Assembly: GCF_052857255.1 (NCBI RefSeq)
Contig: NC_135505.1
Location: 54,114,792-54,178,791 of the forward strand
DNA: 64,000 nucleotides
Source: Amblyomma americanum
Taxonomy: Eukaryota; Arthropoda; Arachnida; Ixodida; Ixodidae
Direction of reading: 5' to 3'
Shown: positions 11,526-21,985 of the stretch, piece by piece
Numbering within the stretch: the first letter of the stretch is position 1
Layout: the number at the start of each line of letters is the position of its first letter
The notes under the pieces: generated by a model
Seen by the model: the letters and a program-made list of their open reading frames with translations, nothing else
Database searches by the model: none
Told to the model about the DNA's origin: nothing
Position numbers and translations under genes: made by a program

Positions 11526-14374
11526 TCATACATCCGACAGTAACGCGCGGAACATAGACTCGGAACGGCACTCAACAATTTCATGGGGCAGGCGATTCCA
11601 CTCATGAATGCTAGATGGGAAAAATGTGTTTTGATAAGTGTTAGTTTTGCATTTATTTCTCTAATCTTCCACCCATGGTCAAGTCTTTTTGACCTGAAAT
11701 GCGGTGGAAGCAAATAATTTTCTTTATCTATTTTTATTTTTCGGTTAAAGATTCTGTACAGCATTTCTAACCGGGAGTTGGTACGGCGTTTCCGTAACAG
11801 CGTTAGTTTAATGTTAGTAACACTGCTGTTAAAATCATAATTACTTGAGACAAACCGAGCGGCAAAGTTCTGAATACGCTCAAGCATGTCTGTTAAATTT
11901 AAAGTAGGGGGGTGCCAAACAACACAAGCATACTCCAATATTGGCCGAATATAGGTGAAGTATAGAAGCTCTTTAACTTTTAGTGGTGCCATTTTAAAAT
12001 TTCTTCTTAGAACATTTAGCATGCCATAAGCTTTAGCAGAAACGTGCTCGACGTGCTCATTCCAGGTGAGATTAGACGAAAAGTAAACGCCGAGGTATTT
12101 ATAGTGAGTAACTCTAGAAAGTCGGGTAGAATCTAGTTTGTATTCAGCCAAGAAAGGGTGATGCCTGCGCGTGAAAGAAATAAACTGACATTTTATTGGG
12201 TTCAGAAACATCTGCCACTTCAAACACCATTGCTGTATGCGGTCCAAGTTGCACTGCAAATGACAAGAATCTGAAGAACTGTTAATAACATGGTAGATAA
12301 CACAATCGTCAGCATATAAACGTATTTTACAGGTCATATATTTAGAAATGTCATTAATATAAACTAGAAACAGAAGAGGTCCTAAAACAGACCCCTGCGG
12401 TACCCCCGAAGATACAGGAACATAATCAGACTGGGACCCATTAATTAATACACGTTGTTTGCGTCCCTGCAGGTAACATTGAAGCCAGTTTAGAAGGGAA
12501 GTTGGAATCTTGATCAAAGATAATTTATACAGTAGCAAATTATGAGGTACCAAATCAAACGCTTTCTTGAAATCTAAAAAAATGCAATCCGTTTGTAGAC
12601 CCTTGTCAAATGATGAAAAAATATCATGGCTAAATTCTAAGAGCTGCGTCGTACACGAGTAACCTGATCTGAAACCATGCTGAGCTTGAGTGAAAAATTC
12701 ATTTTGTTCCAGATGCTTCATCAACGCGCTATATATTAGGTGTTCAAGCGTTTTGCAACTAATACTTGTAAGCGAAATCGGCCTGTAATCAGCAACTATG
12801 TTTTTAGGACCACCCTTATGAATGGGCACCACGTTAGCGTTTTTCCATTGCTGGGGTATTATGCCTGTATCTAACGATTTCGAGTATAGAATAACTAAGT
12901 AATGAGCAGTGATTTCAGCACAGACCTTCAAGACATTACCGGGAACATCTTCGGGCCCGCTTGCCGAAGACACCTTTATGTTATTCAGCAGGTTTAACAC
13001 ACCGTTGTATGTAATTGTTAGCTCAGGCATTGTCTCTTGCACATGGGCATCCATGACCGGCATTTCATGATGCGAGTTCGCTGCGAAAACAGACTTAAAA
13101 TAATCATTGAAACAGCATGCCTTATCAAAATCATCAGTTATAGGTTCAGCGCCGTTATTCAGTGCCGGAATACCGACTGATTCACGGCCATTAACTTTAA
13201 GAAATTTCCACAGTTCTTTTGGATTACTCTGAATTTTAGCACCTAACTCCTTCATGTATCTTTTTTTCGCAGCTTTATTTTTAACTTTTATGTCTGTGTC
13301 AAGAGCACGTACCTTTTCAAGAACTTTTGCGTCCCGGTATTTTTTGTACGTGTTTAGGAGACGACGCTTTTTCTTAATCAGTAGTTTAGTTTCCTGAGTT
13401 GCCCACGGCTTGTCCTTGCGCCGCTTAGCTGATATGTTTTTGAAAGGAACATATTTGTCAATGAGCACATCAAGCTTCTGCTTAAATATGTCCCACAGCG
13501 CAGTAGCATCGAAACGCTGGCTCATGGATATGAACTCTTGTAAATAGTTGGCAAGCTCGCTAGACAGTGATGAGTAATCGCCTCTATCATAGAAGAAAAT
13601 TTTCCTGGGGTGCCTGTGTGGCACTGAAGGCTGGGTCATTGGCACGTGTGCAACGACACAGTCGTGGTCACTGATACCTGGGATAATATAACTATCGCGC
13701 ACAAGTGAATCTCGGTTAGAAAAAAGCAAATCTAGAACAGACGAGGAACCATGGCATGACCTGGTTGGCTCTTTAACAAACTGATACAGGTCGTTTGCAA
13801 TAATGAGGTCGCGGAAATCAACATACAGCTTTGACAGGTTGGTAAGGACTGGTTTATTGTCAGCCCATGTAACTTCAGGCATATTGAAATCACCTCCAAT
13901 GATGTAATCGTTGTGCATCTTACTTATGAATTCAGAAAGGGATACAAATACATCTGGATTAGCCCGCATAGGAGAACGATAGAAACAGCCAAGCGTAAGC
14001 AGCTGCCCGTTCTCTAAATGTAGATTCCGCCAAACAGATTCTTCGCAGCCTTTAAGTTCCGGCAGAGCAGAACAGCGAAGACTCGAGTGAATGAGCAGGA
14101 AAACGCCACCTCCACGTGAGTGTCGATCGCAACGGTAAGCTTCAAAATCTGCTGGAAAGACTTCGGAGCTGTGAATCGAATCGTCCAGCCAGGATTCAGT
14201 ACCCATGACTACATGCGGTTAGACTGAGGAAATAAGCGTGGCAAAATCATCAGTTTTATTCTTTATGCTACGGCAGTTCACCACAAGTATAGTAAGATCA
14301 GATATGGACTGAATCCTGGCAAGACCGCAGTGAATGAGGCGCTGGAACCCATTGCGCAGCTGCCTGGCCTTTTG
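11526..14374 (-). pseudogene. CR1/L2-like ORF2: APE endonuclease + RT
   Basis: This frame encodes the endonuclease-RT protein of the LINE. Endonuclease motifs in order are LTILVVNCRSIKNK (N), VVMGTESWLDD (E), GGDFNMPEV, SSVLDLLFSN and GISDHDCVVA. RT motifs are QWKNANVVPIHKGG, DYRPISLTS, AQHGFRSGYS, FLDFKKAFD, GVPQGSVLGPLLF and RLYADDCVIY, followed by the thumb YLGVYFSSNLTW. An in-frame TAA at 14219-14221 interrupts the endonuclease after ISSV. Near the C-terminus, at about 11650, one A is missing from a run (AAAA where five are needed). The reading frame then misses the natural stop at 11526-11528 and runs on to 11267 over unrelated codons. All catalytic residues are otherwise present, so this copy decayed recently. 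Confidence 0.9.
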
Positions 14375-15226
14375 TTAAGGTTTATGCTCAATAACCTGGT
14401 CTTGAAGTGGGTTATAAACGAACCACTTTTTGTTGATAAGCATTTTGTCATAACGAAGTTTGAAAGTAACTTTCTTGGCACGAGCATAGCTTACAAGCTT
14501 AGCTCGAGCCACCCGCACCGCCCGGGTGAAATCTTCGCGGATCGCGAAGTCTGTGTCTTTCAATTTATTTCCGCAAGACAAAATGCGTTCCTTGTCTTTA
14601 AAGTTGCAGAACCGAATGACTATCGGGCGGTTTTTACCGTCTTGGAACTGGCCAATACGATGCGCACGTTCAATACTTTCTGAATGAACGGGCTCACCCA
14701 ACTGGTTTAGACAGAAGGCACGAGCCTTCTCTTCAGATTCACTCCATGTCTCTGTAGCCGAGTCAGCCAAACCCAGAAGAACCAGGTTATTTCTTCTTGA
14801 TCTGTTGTTCGCATCATCAAGCGATGTCTTAAGCTCGGCCAAATTCCGCGCTAGATCATCAACGGCTTGTGGTTGAGCAGATACGCAAGCAGCCTCATTA
14901 CGTTTTATGACTTCCATATCATTTTCGAGAGCTGAAACTCTACCCAGAAGACCATCCAGAGAGGTATTCATGGCATTTTGGTTCTCTCTTATTGCCTGCA
15001 GTTCTTAAAGGAAATTAGTTTGGCCCAGTTCTAAGCGCTTAACAACTGCAAAGATCCCAGCGATAGTGGCAGTATCGGTGGTTACACCCAGTGTACTCGA
15101 TGTACTGTTTGCGGAATCAGGGCCACGATTGCTTTCAACGTCCCCGGAGAGCATCAGTAAAAACTGACTCAAACCGAACAATACACAATCTATAAAGGCA
15201 TGGCACACTCGCACGAGACGAAACAA
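14375..15226 (-). pseudogene. CR1/L2-like ORF1 with N-terminal 2A-like motif
   Basis: ORF1 of the same LINE. The N-terminal part (15226-15005) is hydrophobic (CVLFGLSQFLLML) and leads into SGDVESNRGP, matching the 2A ribosome-skipping consensus DxExNPGP except that the critical NPG is NRG. An in-frame TAA (about 15005-15007) follows. The main part (14971-14375) has a predicted coiled coil (LLGRVSALENDMEVIKRN) and a segment like the RNA-binding ORF1 proteins of LINEs (RRNNLVLLGL, ESIERAHRIGQ, RPIVIRFCNFKDKERIL). It ends at TAA 14375-14377, in the same frame as ORF2. No ATG lies in frame near 15226 (the codon there is TTG) and the frame is open to about 15320, so the true start is unresolved. 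Confidence 0.8.
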
Positions 15227-15344
15227 ACCGCATTGATGGATATCTAGAAGATCGTAAGAATGGCGGACAAAAGTTATCTTACATTCAGGACACTTTGGAA
15301 GGATTTAGAGAGGCAACTGGTAAGGTCTATTTGGTCTATTTTGT

Positions 15345-16520
15345 AACAAAAGATAAAAAACAGCGCTAATTTTGACACAAACCACCAAGAAAGACCAGAC
15401 AGGACGGGCGCAGACTCCAACTATGTTTATTGAAAGCCACATGTTGCTTATACATGCCCCGAAGAAAGTGAACGCATGCGCGTTTTTTTACATGCTAATA
15501 AAAAAAAGAGGAGAAAAAAGAAAAACAACAACAAAAAACACACTCAAACCAAACCTACAGATTATCGCGTACTCTTTAGCAATTTATACTCGCTTTCTCG
15601 TAGGGAGATAGAAGTGATGCTGACGCACATACCACCTCTCTCTTTAATAAAAAAGGCTTCTACCAGCTCCCGAGGTAATCTATCTTTGCATCTAGCTAGA
15701 ATTTTAATCTCCCCAAGTTGTGGTTCCCAGTTTTTTTCGTTCTTATCAACTCAGGAGCGGCAATGAGCGGGTAGGTTTGCGGACGAGTTTGCGGCGTTCC
15801 CTAACGATCTTTTATGTTCCCCTGCACGCTCCTTTACGCAGCGCCCAGTCTACCCGATGTACACCTTGAAACATGCAAGGGAGATCTCGTAGACCACTCC
15901 CGTGGAACACATTACGTTGGGCTTCGAGTGCTTTTTTCCACACCCAGGTTTAGCCTTAGGACCCCTGCTAACCTTGGGGCACATCTTGGCCAATTTGGAG
16001 GGGGCGAAGAAGACCATGGGGACTCCGCACTTGTTTCCATCTCATTTTAAATTGTGGGACACCTTTTGAATGTTCGGTATCAGCACTGGTTTGGCTTCGC
16101 CGAAGTCTTCTTTCTGGCGTTGCCCCTTTCGCTTACACTTAAGTTTTTGCAGCAGTGTCTCGGTCACGGCAGTCAAGACGTGATTATGGAACCCTGCTTT
16201 ACGCAGTTAATTCACCTCACCTTGGAAGCTCGCCCGCATCATGTGAGGGCATGACTTGAGGAGTGCAGATTCCATAGAAAGGGTGGCAATAGCCCTTTTA
16301 AGAGTTTTTGATTGAACCGAATCGAAGGGTAAAAAAATCATTCTTGGCCCTACGAAGGTAGCGCCAGCAAACACTTCCGTCCCCCAGCTTAATGTTAAGG
16401 TCCAAAAACTGGAGGCAGTCCTACTTCTGAGCCGTGGCCATACTTCTGACAACTGAAACATCGGAAACATTTATTGCCTGACGTTGACCTTCAAATATCC
16501 AACTTCTATAGTTTAGAGCA
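15345..16520 (-). mobile_element. Penelope-like element, 3' half (RT C-term, GIY-YIG)
   Basis: A minus-strand Penelope-like element truncated at its 5' side. In transcript order there is the RT C-terminal region (16470-16207: LQFLDLNI-like segment in another frame, then FLPFDSVQSKTLKRAIATL and LKSCPHMMRASFQGEVN), a linker with KLAKMCPKV, and a GIY-YIG endonuclease (about 15930-15750: GVVYEISLACF, KVYIG, then a stop where Gln is usual, TGRCVKER, EHKRSLGN, LPAHCRS). A 3' UTR ends near 15345 with AAAAACAGCGCTAATTTTG. GIY-YIG fused downstream of an RT is diagnostic of Penelope-like elements. Frameshifts and the stop in the GIY-YIG block show it is dead. Confidence 0.85.
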
Positions 16521-16663
16521 AGATGCTGGTTTTATATCCCCTTCAGGCGCGAAAAAAATCTGTGAAACAAATAAAATATGTGAGCACAATTTTGTGTTCT
16601 CCAAGCTGCAAATGACGAGTCTTTAGAAGACTGAAACAAAAACTTTACTCTTAGAATTTCAGA
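16521..16663. other. junction between Penelope and piggyBac elements
   Basis: Short AT-rich stretch with no recognisable coding content; exact element borders are not resolved here. Confidence 0.35.
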
Positions 16664-16693
16664 GTGTCCACATTTGTGGACACAGCGCCTCAG
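16664..16693 (-). repeat. piggyBac end motif, left
   Basis: Contains the palindrome GTCCACATTTGTGGAC followed by ACAGCGCCTC; inverted relative to the motif at 18744. Confidence 0.6.
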
Positions 16694-16816
16694 TACAGAA
16701 AATATATGGCACACAACTAAAAGAAAGTGCGACAGTGTTCTCAGCATGACGTGGGGCACAAAACATGGGTAAAGGGTTATTGCTTGATTTGTGAATAAAA
16801 TCAAGCACTTTAGAAT

Positions 16817-18986
16817 CTACTTGTTGTGAAAAAGGTAAAAGCAGTCGTTCTGAGCTGAGAGGCACAAGAAAATGTGGCACTTTCGGCAGCGAATCCTGCA
16901 CTTCGCTGTGCATCCCTCACGGCGGCAGCGCTGCGCGTTTGGCGTTCTGACATGCTCCGGCCAGTGATTGTAGCCATCGTACCTGATGGTTGCGGTGGGT
17001 AGCACATGCGGGCTAGCCTTCTTCGCAACAGGCTCTGGGCACTCACTGCTTGGCCGACCGCGCTTTTTCGGGGTTGTTCTGCTGCATACGATGAGGCTGT
17101 TAGCAATGTCTCTCTGGAATGCCATCATATCCAAGGTACTTTTCTGTGGAAGCTTCTCGGCACTCGCGTCTCGTAGATATTCTATCCAGCTGTTGCACAA
17201 CGCAAAAGACAGAAAGTGAGAAATAACCCTCACTGGCCACTTTCTGGTTCTTGCCGTAAGTGGGTACAGTGACATCACAAAGTCAAGTTTATCGACACCT
17301 CCCATGTATGCGTTGTATTGCACAATAACTTCTGGGCAGTCAATTTCAATATGTTGCTTTGTTGCCTCGCTCCATCTCTCTACTTTTCCCACATTCCCAA
17401 TTCCAATTTGTGTGGATGCCATATTGACGACTCCATTATCCTGCCATCTCACAATGGCAATGTCTCCATTCGCGGAAACCTTCTGATCCATGCTTCCCCG
17501 TCCTTCTTTCTTCATTTCTTTGTCACTTTTTAAGGGACACTTGAGCAGTCGGTTGGCTCGGATCGTCCCGCTGGCGAGAATGCCAATTTGCTTCAGCTCC
17601 AGGAATAATGGCACTGAGGTGAAGTAGTTGTCCATGAAGCACTTCAGGTTCTTTTCCTTAGGCATTGCTTCCACAAGACGCATGACAACCGATCCGCCAA
17701 GTCCGAGGTGTGAATGCTGTGCACTGACCCCTGTTCTTTTCCCTTGGTATAGCTCGAGGTCATGTGCTAAGCCATCGGCGCTGCAGCGGACAAACACTTT
17801 CACCCCTTCTGGGTTTGGCTTTCCTTTAACAAACTGTTTGGCGGGGACACGGCCAGTGAATGGAACCATCTGCTCATCTATACTGTTGTGCTCCAAGGGT
17901 TCTAGCTGCAAGCACCGTGACCTCACTGCCTCTATGATAGGGCGCACTTTCCAGAACTTGTCCTGGCTGTTTGGGTCCCGTGGAGCGTTCGAGTCCGTGA
18001 TGTGAAGTGCGGCTCTAATCCTAAAGAATCGCTTTGCTGTCATGGATTCAGCTATGGCAGGAATTCTTGTAGAGGCTTGCCAGTACATTCGAATTCTTGG
18101 GAATTTTAGAACTCCCATGAGCATTAGGATTCCAAAAAAAAATTTTGATTTCTTCCTCAGAAGTCCCAAGCACATTCCCGTCTTTCTGCAGGACGTACAT
18201 GTTAGTGAATGTGGCTAGATCGCGAAAAAGCATGGGTGAGAAATACCGGCTGAAGTATGCCAATGGGTCCTCGGGGATCGATCCACCTTGAAGCTGGTAG
18301 GTGCAGTTAGTGTTCCAGGTTGAAGAGGTTGTGCAACCCAGTTCAAGGTCTTCATCTTCTTCGATGGCACATCTGGCACTTGCTTGTCCTGCGTGCTTGA
18401 TGTTCCAGGCAATAACAATGCACTCTGGGCAGTGCCATTTGTAGTAGGAGTCTGAGGAAAAAACACAACATACGCCACATTATTTTCTAACTAAACATAT
18501 AAAACAGACAAAATTACTGTAGTTTGTGTGTCCTGCTCGGTGTACTCGTCATCAGAAAGATCTGCGCCAGAAATATCACCGTCTTGAATTCTTCTAAATA
18601 TATTTTCGGCTGTGTCATCATCCAGGCGCCTTCTTTCAGTAGCATGCTTGGATATACCTGGAAAAATGAGAGGTTTTCTTCATTTCAGCGCGTGAGCGAC
18701 GCCGTGAACTCTGGAAAAAGCGTGTGTTAGGAAAGGCGGATTTGAGGCGCCGTGTCCACAAATGTGGACGCTAACTTCTGGAACTGCATGCAGGGCTGAA
18801 TTTCTTCACAAGAAGGATGAATGCAGCTGTTTCACATTCACAGGACCTTACATTGATACGTAAATGCCAATATTTCGGTGAGTTTGTATTTGGAATAGTG
18901 AAAAACGGAAGAAAACAAGAAGTACTTACTCTTCGCTCCGTAGAAGGTAGACGCGTCCATACTTTCCCGCGCTTTTTCGACAGCAT
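16817..18986 (-). pseudogene. piggyBac transposase, spliced, two frameshifts
   Basis: DDE/D transposase of the piggyBac (PGBD) family. Catalytic aspartates are visible in SIDEQMVPF, CFMDNYFTS and MGGVDKLDF. The last 40 residues form a cysteine-rich domain (CRREGCTAKC, CRKCHIFLC, CFYLFH) that binds DNA ends in relatives. The gene appears to have introns. A clean GT-AG intron (18452-18517, 66 bp) joins TEQDTQTT to TPTTNGTAQ in phase 0. An upstream exon with ATG near 18986 (MLSKKRGKVW) ends in a GTAAGT donor near 18931; its acceptor is uncertain. Two single-base errors break the frame: one base missing near 18275 (SP/EDPLAYF) and one extra T in a nine-T run near 18140 (EIKIFF/GILMLMG). Otherwise the protein is well preserved. 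Confidence 0.88.
18744..18769 (+). repeat. piggyBac end motif, internal right
   Basis: GAGGCGCC followed by GTGTCCACAAATGTGGAC. It lies between the upstream transposase exons, so it may be subterminal or regulatory rather than the tip itself. Confidence 0.55.
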
Positions 18987-19106
18987 TTTGCTGACATCCC
19001 GTGGGATGGCGCCACTTGTCCGTTAAAGTGGCTCAAGGGGCGTGTCTTAGTACATTCAAAAAGCGCTTTTGGTTGTATTTTTACACACCAGTGCGCGCGA
19101 AGTTCG

Positions 19107-19131
19107 CGTCCGCAATCGTGGACACGGCGCC
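19107..19131 (-). repeat. piggyBac end motif, outer right
   Basis: CGTCCGCAATCGTGGACAC followed by GGCGCC: same layout as the left motif with several substitutions. Confidence 0.5.
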
Positions 19132-19633
19132 CGAAGGGGATATGTAAGTACTATCTGTTTACTATCGATTTCTTTGTTGTCCTTGTAGATTGTGATTTTT
19201 TATGTGAATTACATTTTGGTCAGATAGTCCTTGAAACATATCGCCTTCTGTCAGATGGATCCACTCAGTTTCACAGATTACGCCTCGGTCTGTACTGAGA
19301 GATCGGTGGGAAGTCACGGAGACAGAGATGTCCCCTATAGACGCAATGGTTGAGAGTGTCAACACTAGATGCTGTCACGCAAATCAAGCAGTAAGTCATA
19401 GTTGGCCATTTTTGAGACCTTGTAGCCGGGGCCCAGGGTTTCGGTTAAGCTTTTGGACACGAGAAATGGGGATATTATACGTGTTTGCTCTTCACATTGA
19501 CAGTGTATGACATGGAACTTTGAAAATATAGGTTTCTTTTTTGAGAAAAAATATTCTGCTTTGTTCTGCCCTCTTTTCAGAGAGAAATCAGGTTCTGAAA
19601 GCGGGGGAACCACAAAAAATTAAGTTTTTCGGT
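19132..19633. other. spacer, no gene recognised
   Basis: No domain seen. It may include the outer end of the piggyBac element. Confidence 0.35.
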
Positions 19634-20180
19634 CATGGTGCCAGGCACTAACGATGGAGCCCAACTAGGAGACGGAACAGGAACTTGCAAGGACGGCCCG
19701 CTCACGCCAGCTGTACATCTCAGCTATAATCAAATATGACGCAACTCAGGGTGGTGGGCCATACAAGGTTAACCCTAGCCGCCAGGAAAAAAAGGAAAAA
19801 CCAAGTGAGTAGCAGACAGGATAGTTTTGTGAAAGGGGTAGGAAAGTGAAAGATAGAGGGAAGGATAGGAAAAGGCGACTGCCGATTTTCCCTGGTCGGG
19901 TACGTCAGGAGGTGCCGTCTACAGGAAGCTGGGGCCAAAGTGGTTGATTGCCTCAGCTGAGGGGCCTCAAGGCTCCAAACGCTCGGCCTCGGCTCAACCA
20001 CTAGGATCCCTTTTTTCCCGGACATGGTGATGCCACGCACGGCGAAGTGCGGGTGCTCGTGTCCGTGGTGTTGCACTCTTCACTATCATCCGCTTGGGGG
20101 GATGTCCCTGCGGATGCTCGGGAACTCGTGGTGTCTCCATTCACCAACGTCTGAAAGCTACCGGCGCGCCCCTGCGGGGC
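19634..20180 (-). repeat. dispersed-repeat-like block, possibly a retroelement 5' part
   Basis: On the minus strand a frame (20076-19720) begins MQHHGHEHPHFAVRGITMSG and continues through a Pro/Leu-rich sequence ending in a hydrophobic stretch. I recall similar sequence as a widespread tick repeat but cannot name the family from this window. It ends exactly where the RTE right part resumes at 20181. No RT or other enzyme domain is visible. Confidence 0.4.
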
Positions 20181-20895
20181 AATAAGACTGTCAGGCAGGC
20201 AGACACGGTCTCGCCTGTGTTATTCATCGCATGTTTACAGGTGGTATTCAGACACCTGGATTGGGAACAGTTGCAGAGAAGATTTCGTGGAGAATACATA
20301 AGTAATCTACGATTTGCTGATGACGTTGCCTATCTAAGACACTCAGGAGATGAACTCTTCAGGAAGACAGACAATTAGTTGGACATGCAGAGCAGAACGG
20401 TGGGTATAAAAATGAGGTTGAAGAAACCCTAAGTAATGTTCAACATTCTCGCAAGGAAACAGCAGTTCACAATTGGTAGCGGGGTGGTGGAAGTTTTTAT
20501 GGAATATATATACCTAAGGCAGGTAATGACCGCTGATGCGAATCACGAGAAGAAAATAATGGTCTGAATATGAACGCGGGAGAGCACATGTGGTACGTTC
20601 TTTCAAGATATAAGTTTACAACAGCCCTAACGTACTGGTGCTCACCTATGGGGCAGTAACATGCAGGCTAACGAAAAGAGTTAAGCTTAAGTTAAATAGA
20701 ACGGTGCGAGCCATGGAAAGAAATGCAACAGGTCCAATGTTAAGTGATTGAAAGCACGGTGCTATGGCGAGAAAACAAACAGGGGTAAGTGACATTCTAG
20801 ATAAAAGCCACAGGAAGAAATTGTGATGGGCAGGGCATGCAATGCGAAGGCAAGATAACAGCTCGTAATTAAGGGTGACGGAGGGGATTCTAAGG
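20181..20895 (+). mobile_element. degenerate RTE LINE, right part of the split copy
   Basis: Begins at the RT segment that follows the last homologous bases at 8552 (VRQADTVSPVLFIACLQVV, then LRFADDVAYLRHSGDE with the catalytic aspartates). It then decays through stops and frameshifts into the C-terminal region (GGGCAGGGCATGCAATGCG, AAGGGTGACGGAG). Homology stops at about 20895 without the GATGAT tail. Divergence from the 60520 copy looks similar to that of 6381-8552, and the bases AATAA occur at both broken ends (8547-8551, 20181-20185), consistent with one copy split by insertions. Confidence 0.8.
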
Positions 20896-21107
20896 GACTC
20901 CCCTCCTGTCGACGGCTGGGCCGGCGGGGGGTCTAAAGCAGATGGTGCGCCCTACAAAACAGTGTAAAGCAATTTTCTAATTTGAAGTGCGTCTGTGATG
21001 TCGTCCCATTCGGAAGAAGATAAGTACATCCCAGAAAAAAATGTGAAAATGAAACATCATTTTAAAGGTTATGTATTTTTAAAACACCGCGACACGCGTG
21101 CGCTGGA
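20896..21107. other. spacer, no gene recognised
   Basis: GC-rich at its start (CTGGGCCGGCGGGGGGTC) and AT-rich after; nothing supported. Confidence 0.4.
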
Positions 21108-21985
21108 TTGTGTTGTGCTGGGTTTTTTGGCACATAGGTAGCTAAGGCCATCATGCGCCAAGCTCAAGGTATAGAGTTGGTTTTCTGTAGAATGTTTAGG
21201 AATATGAAATATCGTCGATGCTGAAGATGGCCTAAATGATTGTACTGCCTAGTAATAACAGAGAAGAAATTAGGAAATGGCTAATGGTAAAAGCGTTAAA
21301 GAAGGTCAGGCAGCCTTAGCGGCTATCCATGGCTGAGCTAGCATCCTGAGGCTCCGAACCGATCAAATAAAAAACCTCAGCCTACTTGTCAAGACTGAGA
21401 AAGTGGCTGAGGTGTATCATGTAATAAAGGGAAGCAGTGGTTTAGAAATTTGTTTTTCAAGTTCACCTGCTCCTATTAAAGAGCTAAAAAGAGAACGTAT
21501 GTTAACAATGAGACGATCTTCTAAGAGCAATGTTAGGTGGAAAGGAATGCATTCATGATAAAATTTAGTGAAGTACTTTTTTCTTAGTTTTTCTAGTTTC
21601 ACACATGAGAATAAAATGTCGTTAACGGTAAGTTCATCTCCACATTCTCTGCAAACAGGTTTATTTGGTTTTGTTAGCTGGAAGTTGTGCGTAAGGTGCG
21701 CGTGGCCTATTCGGGAGACGGCATAAAATCACTTCCTTAAAACATTCCTGGTGCACACATGGCTTAAATTCACGTTGAAGCGGCTTTACTAAGTGTAGTT
21801 GATTATTCACGTCTCTGTTTCAAGCCGACTGCCAGTTTGTCCTTCATTTATGTTTTACTAATTTCATGCAGTCATTAAAGGTATATTTAGTTTTTTATTT
21901 CCTTGCCACGAGCATGAGCAGGACAGAAATCAGCTCTCTCATTGCCTTTTATACCGACATGAGTCGGGACCCAGCAGAGTTTATG
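21108..21985 (-). mobile_element. I-superfamily LINE 3' part, copy C
   Basis: Minus-strand fragment starting in RNase H (CWVPTHVGIKGNERADF at about 21975-21920). It carries a decayed knuckle domain (the frame 21602-21417 covers its C-terminal side: KLRKKYFTKFYHECIPFHLTL) and ends in the 3' UTR with CTTGGCGCATGATGGCCTTA and AAAAAACCCAGCACAACAC. It is more similar to copy D than to copies A and B. Confidence 0.82.

Larger units (their letters stand above)
11255..15330 (-). mobile_element. near-complete CR1/L2-like LINE (Jockey superfamily)
   Basis: A minus-strand non-LTR retrotransposon of about 4.1 kb. In transcript order it has a hydrophobic leader with a 2A-like motif, an ORF1 protein, an APE-type endonuclease, a reverse transcriptase, a short 3' UTR and a tail that reads (TTTA)n on the plus strand (11255-11275). 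ORF1 and ORF2 lie in the same frame. The RT sequence (GVPQGSVLGPLLFLVYIND, AQHGFRSGYSCTTQLLE) and the microsatellite tail fit the CR1/L2 group rather than RTE or I. The 5' edge is uncertain because no TSD was found; the Penelope fragment starts at about 15345. Confidence 0.85.
16664..19131 (-). mobile_element. piggyBac-family DNA transposon
   Basis: A cut-and-paste transposon of about 2.5 kb. The transposase gene (minus strand, about 18986-16817) sits between copies of a palindromic motif. GAGGCGCCGTGTCCACAAAT lies at 18744-18763, and its inverted partner at 16664-16693 has GTCCACATTTGTGGACAC followed by AGCGCCTC. A third, more diverged copy lies at 19107-19131. These are in the right place to be terminal or subterminal repeats, but I found no clear TTAA-flanked CCC/GGG ends, so the limits given are those of the outermost motifs. 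Confidence 0.75.
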
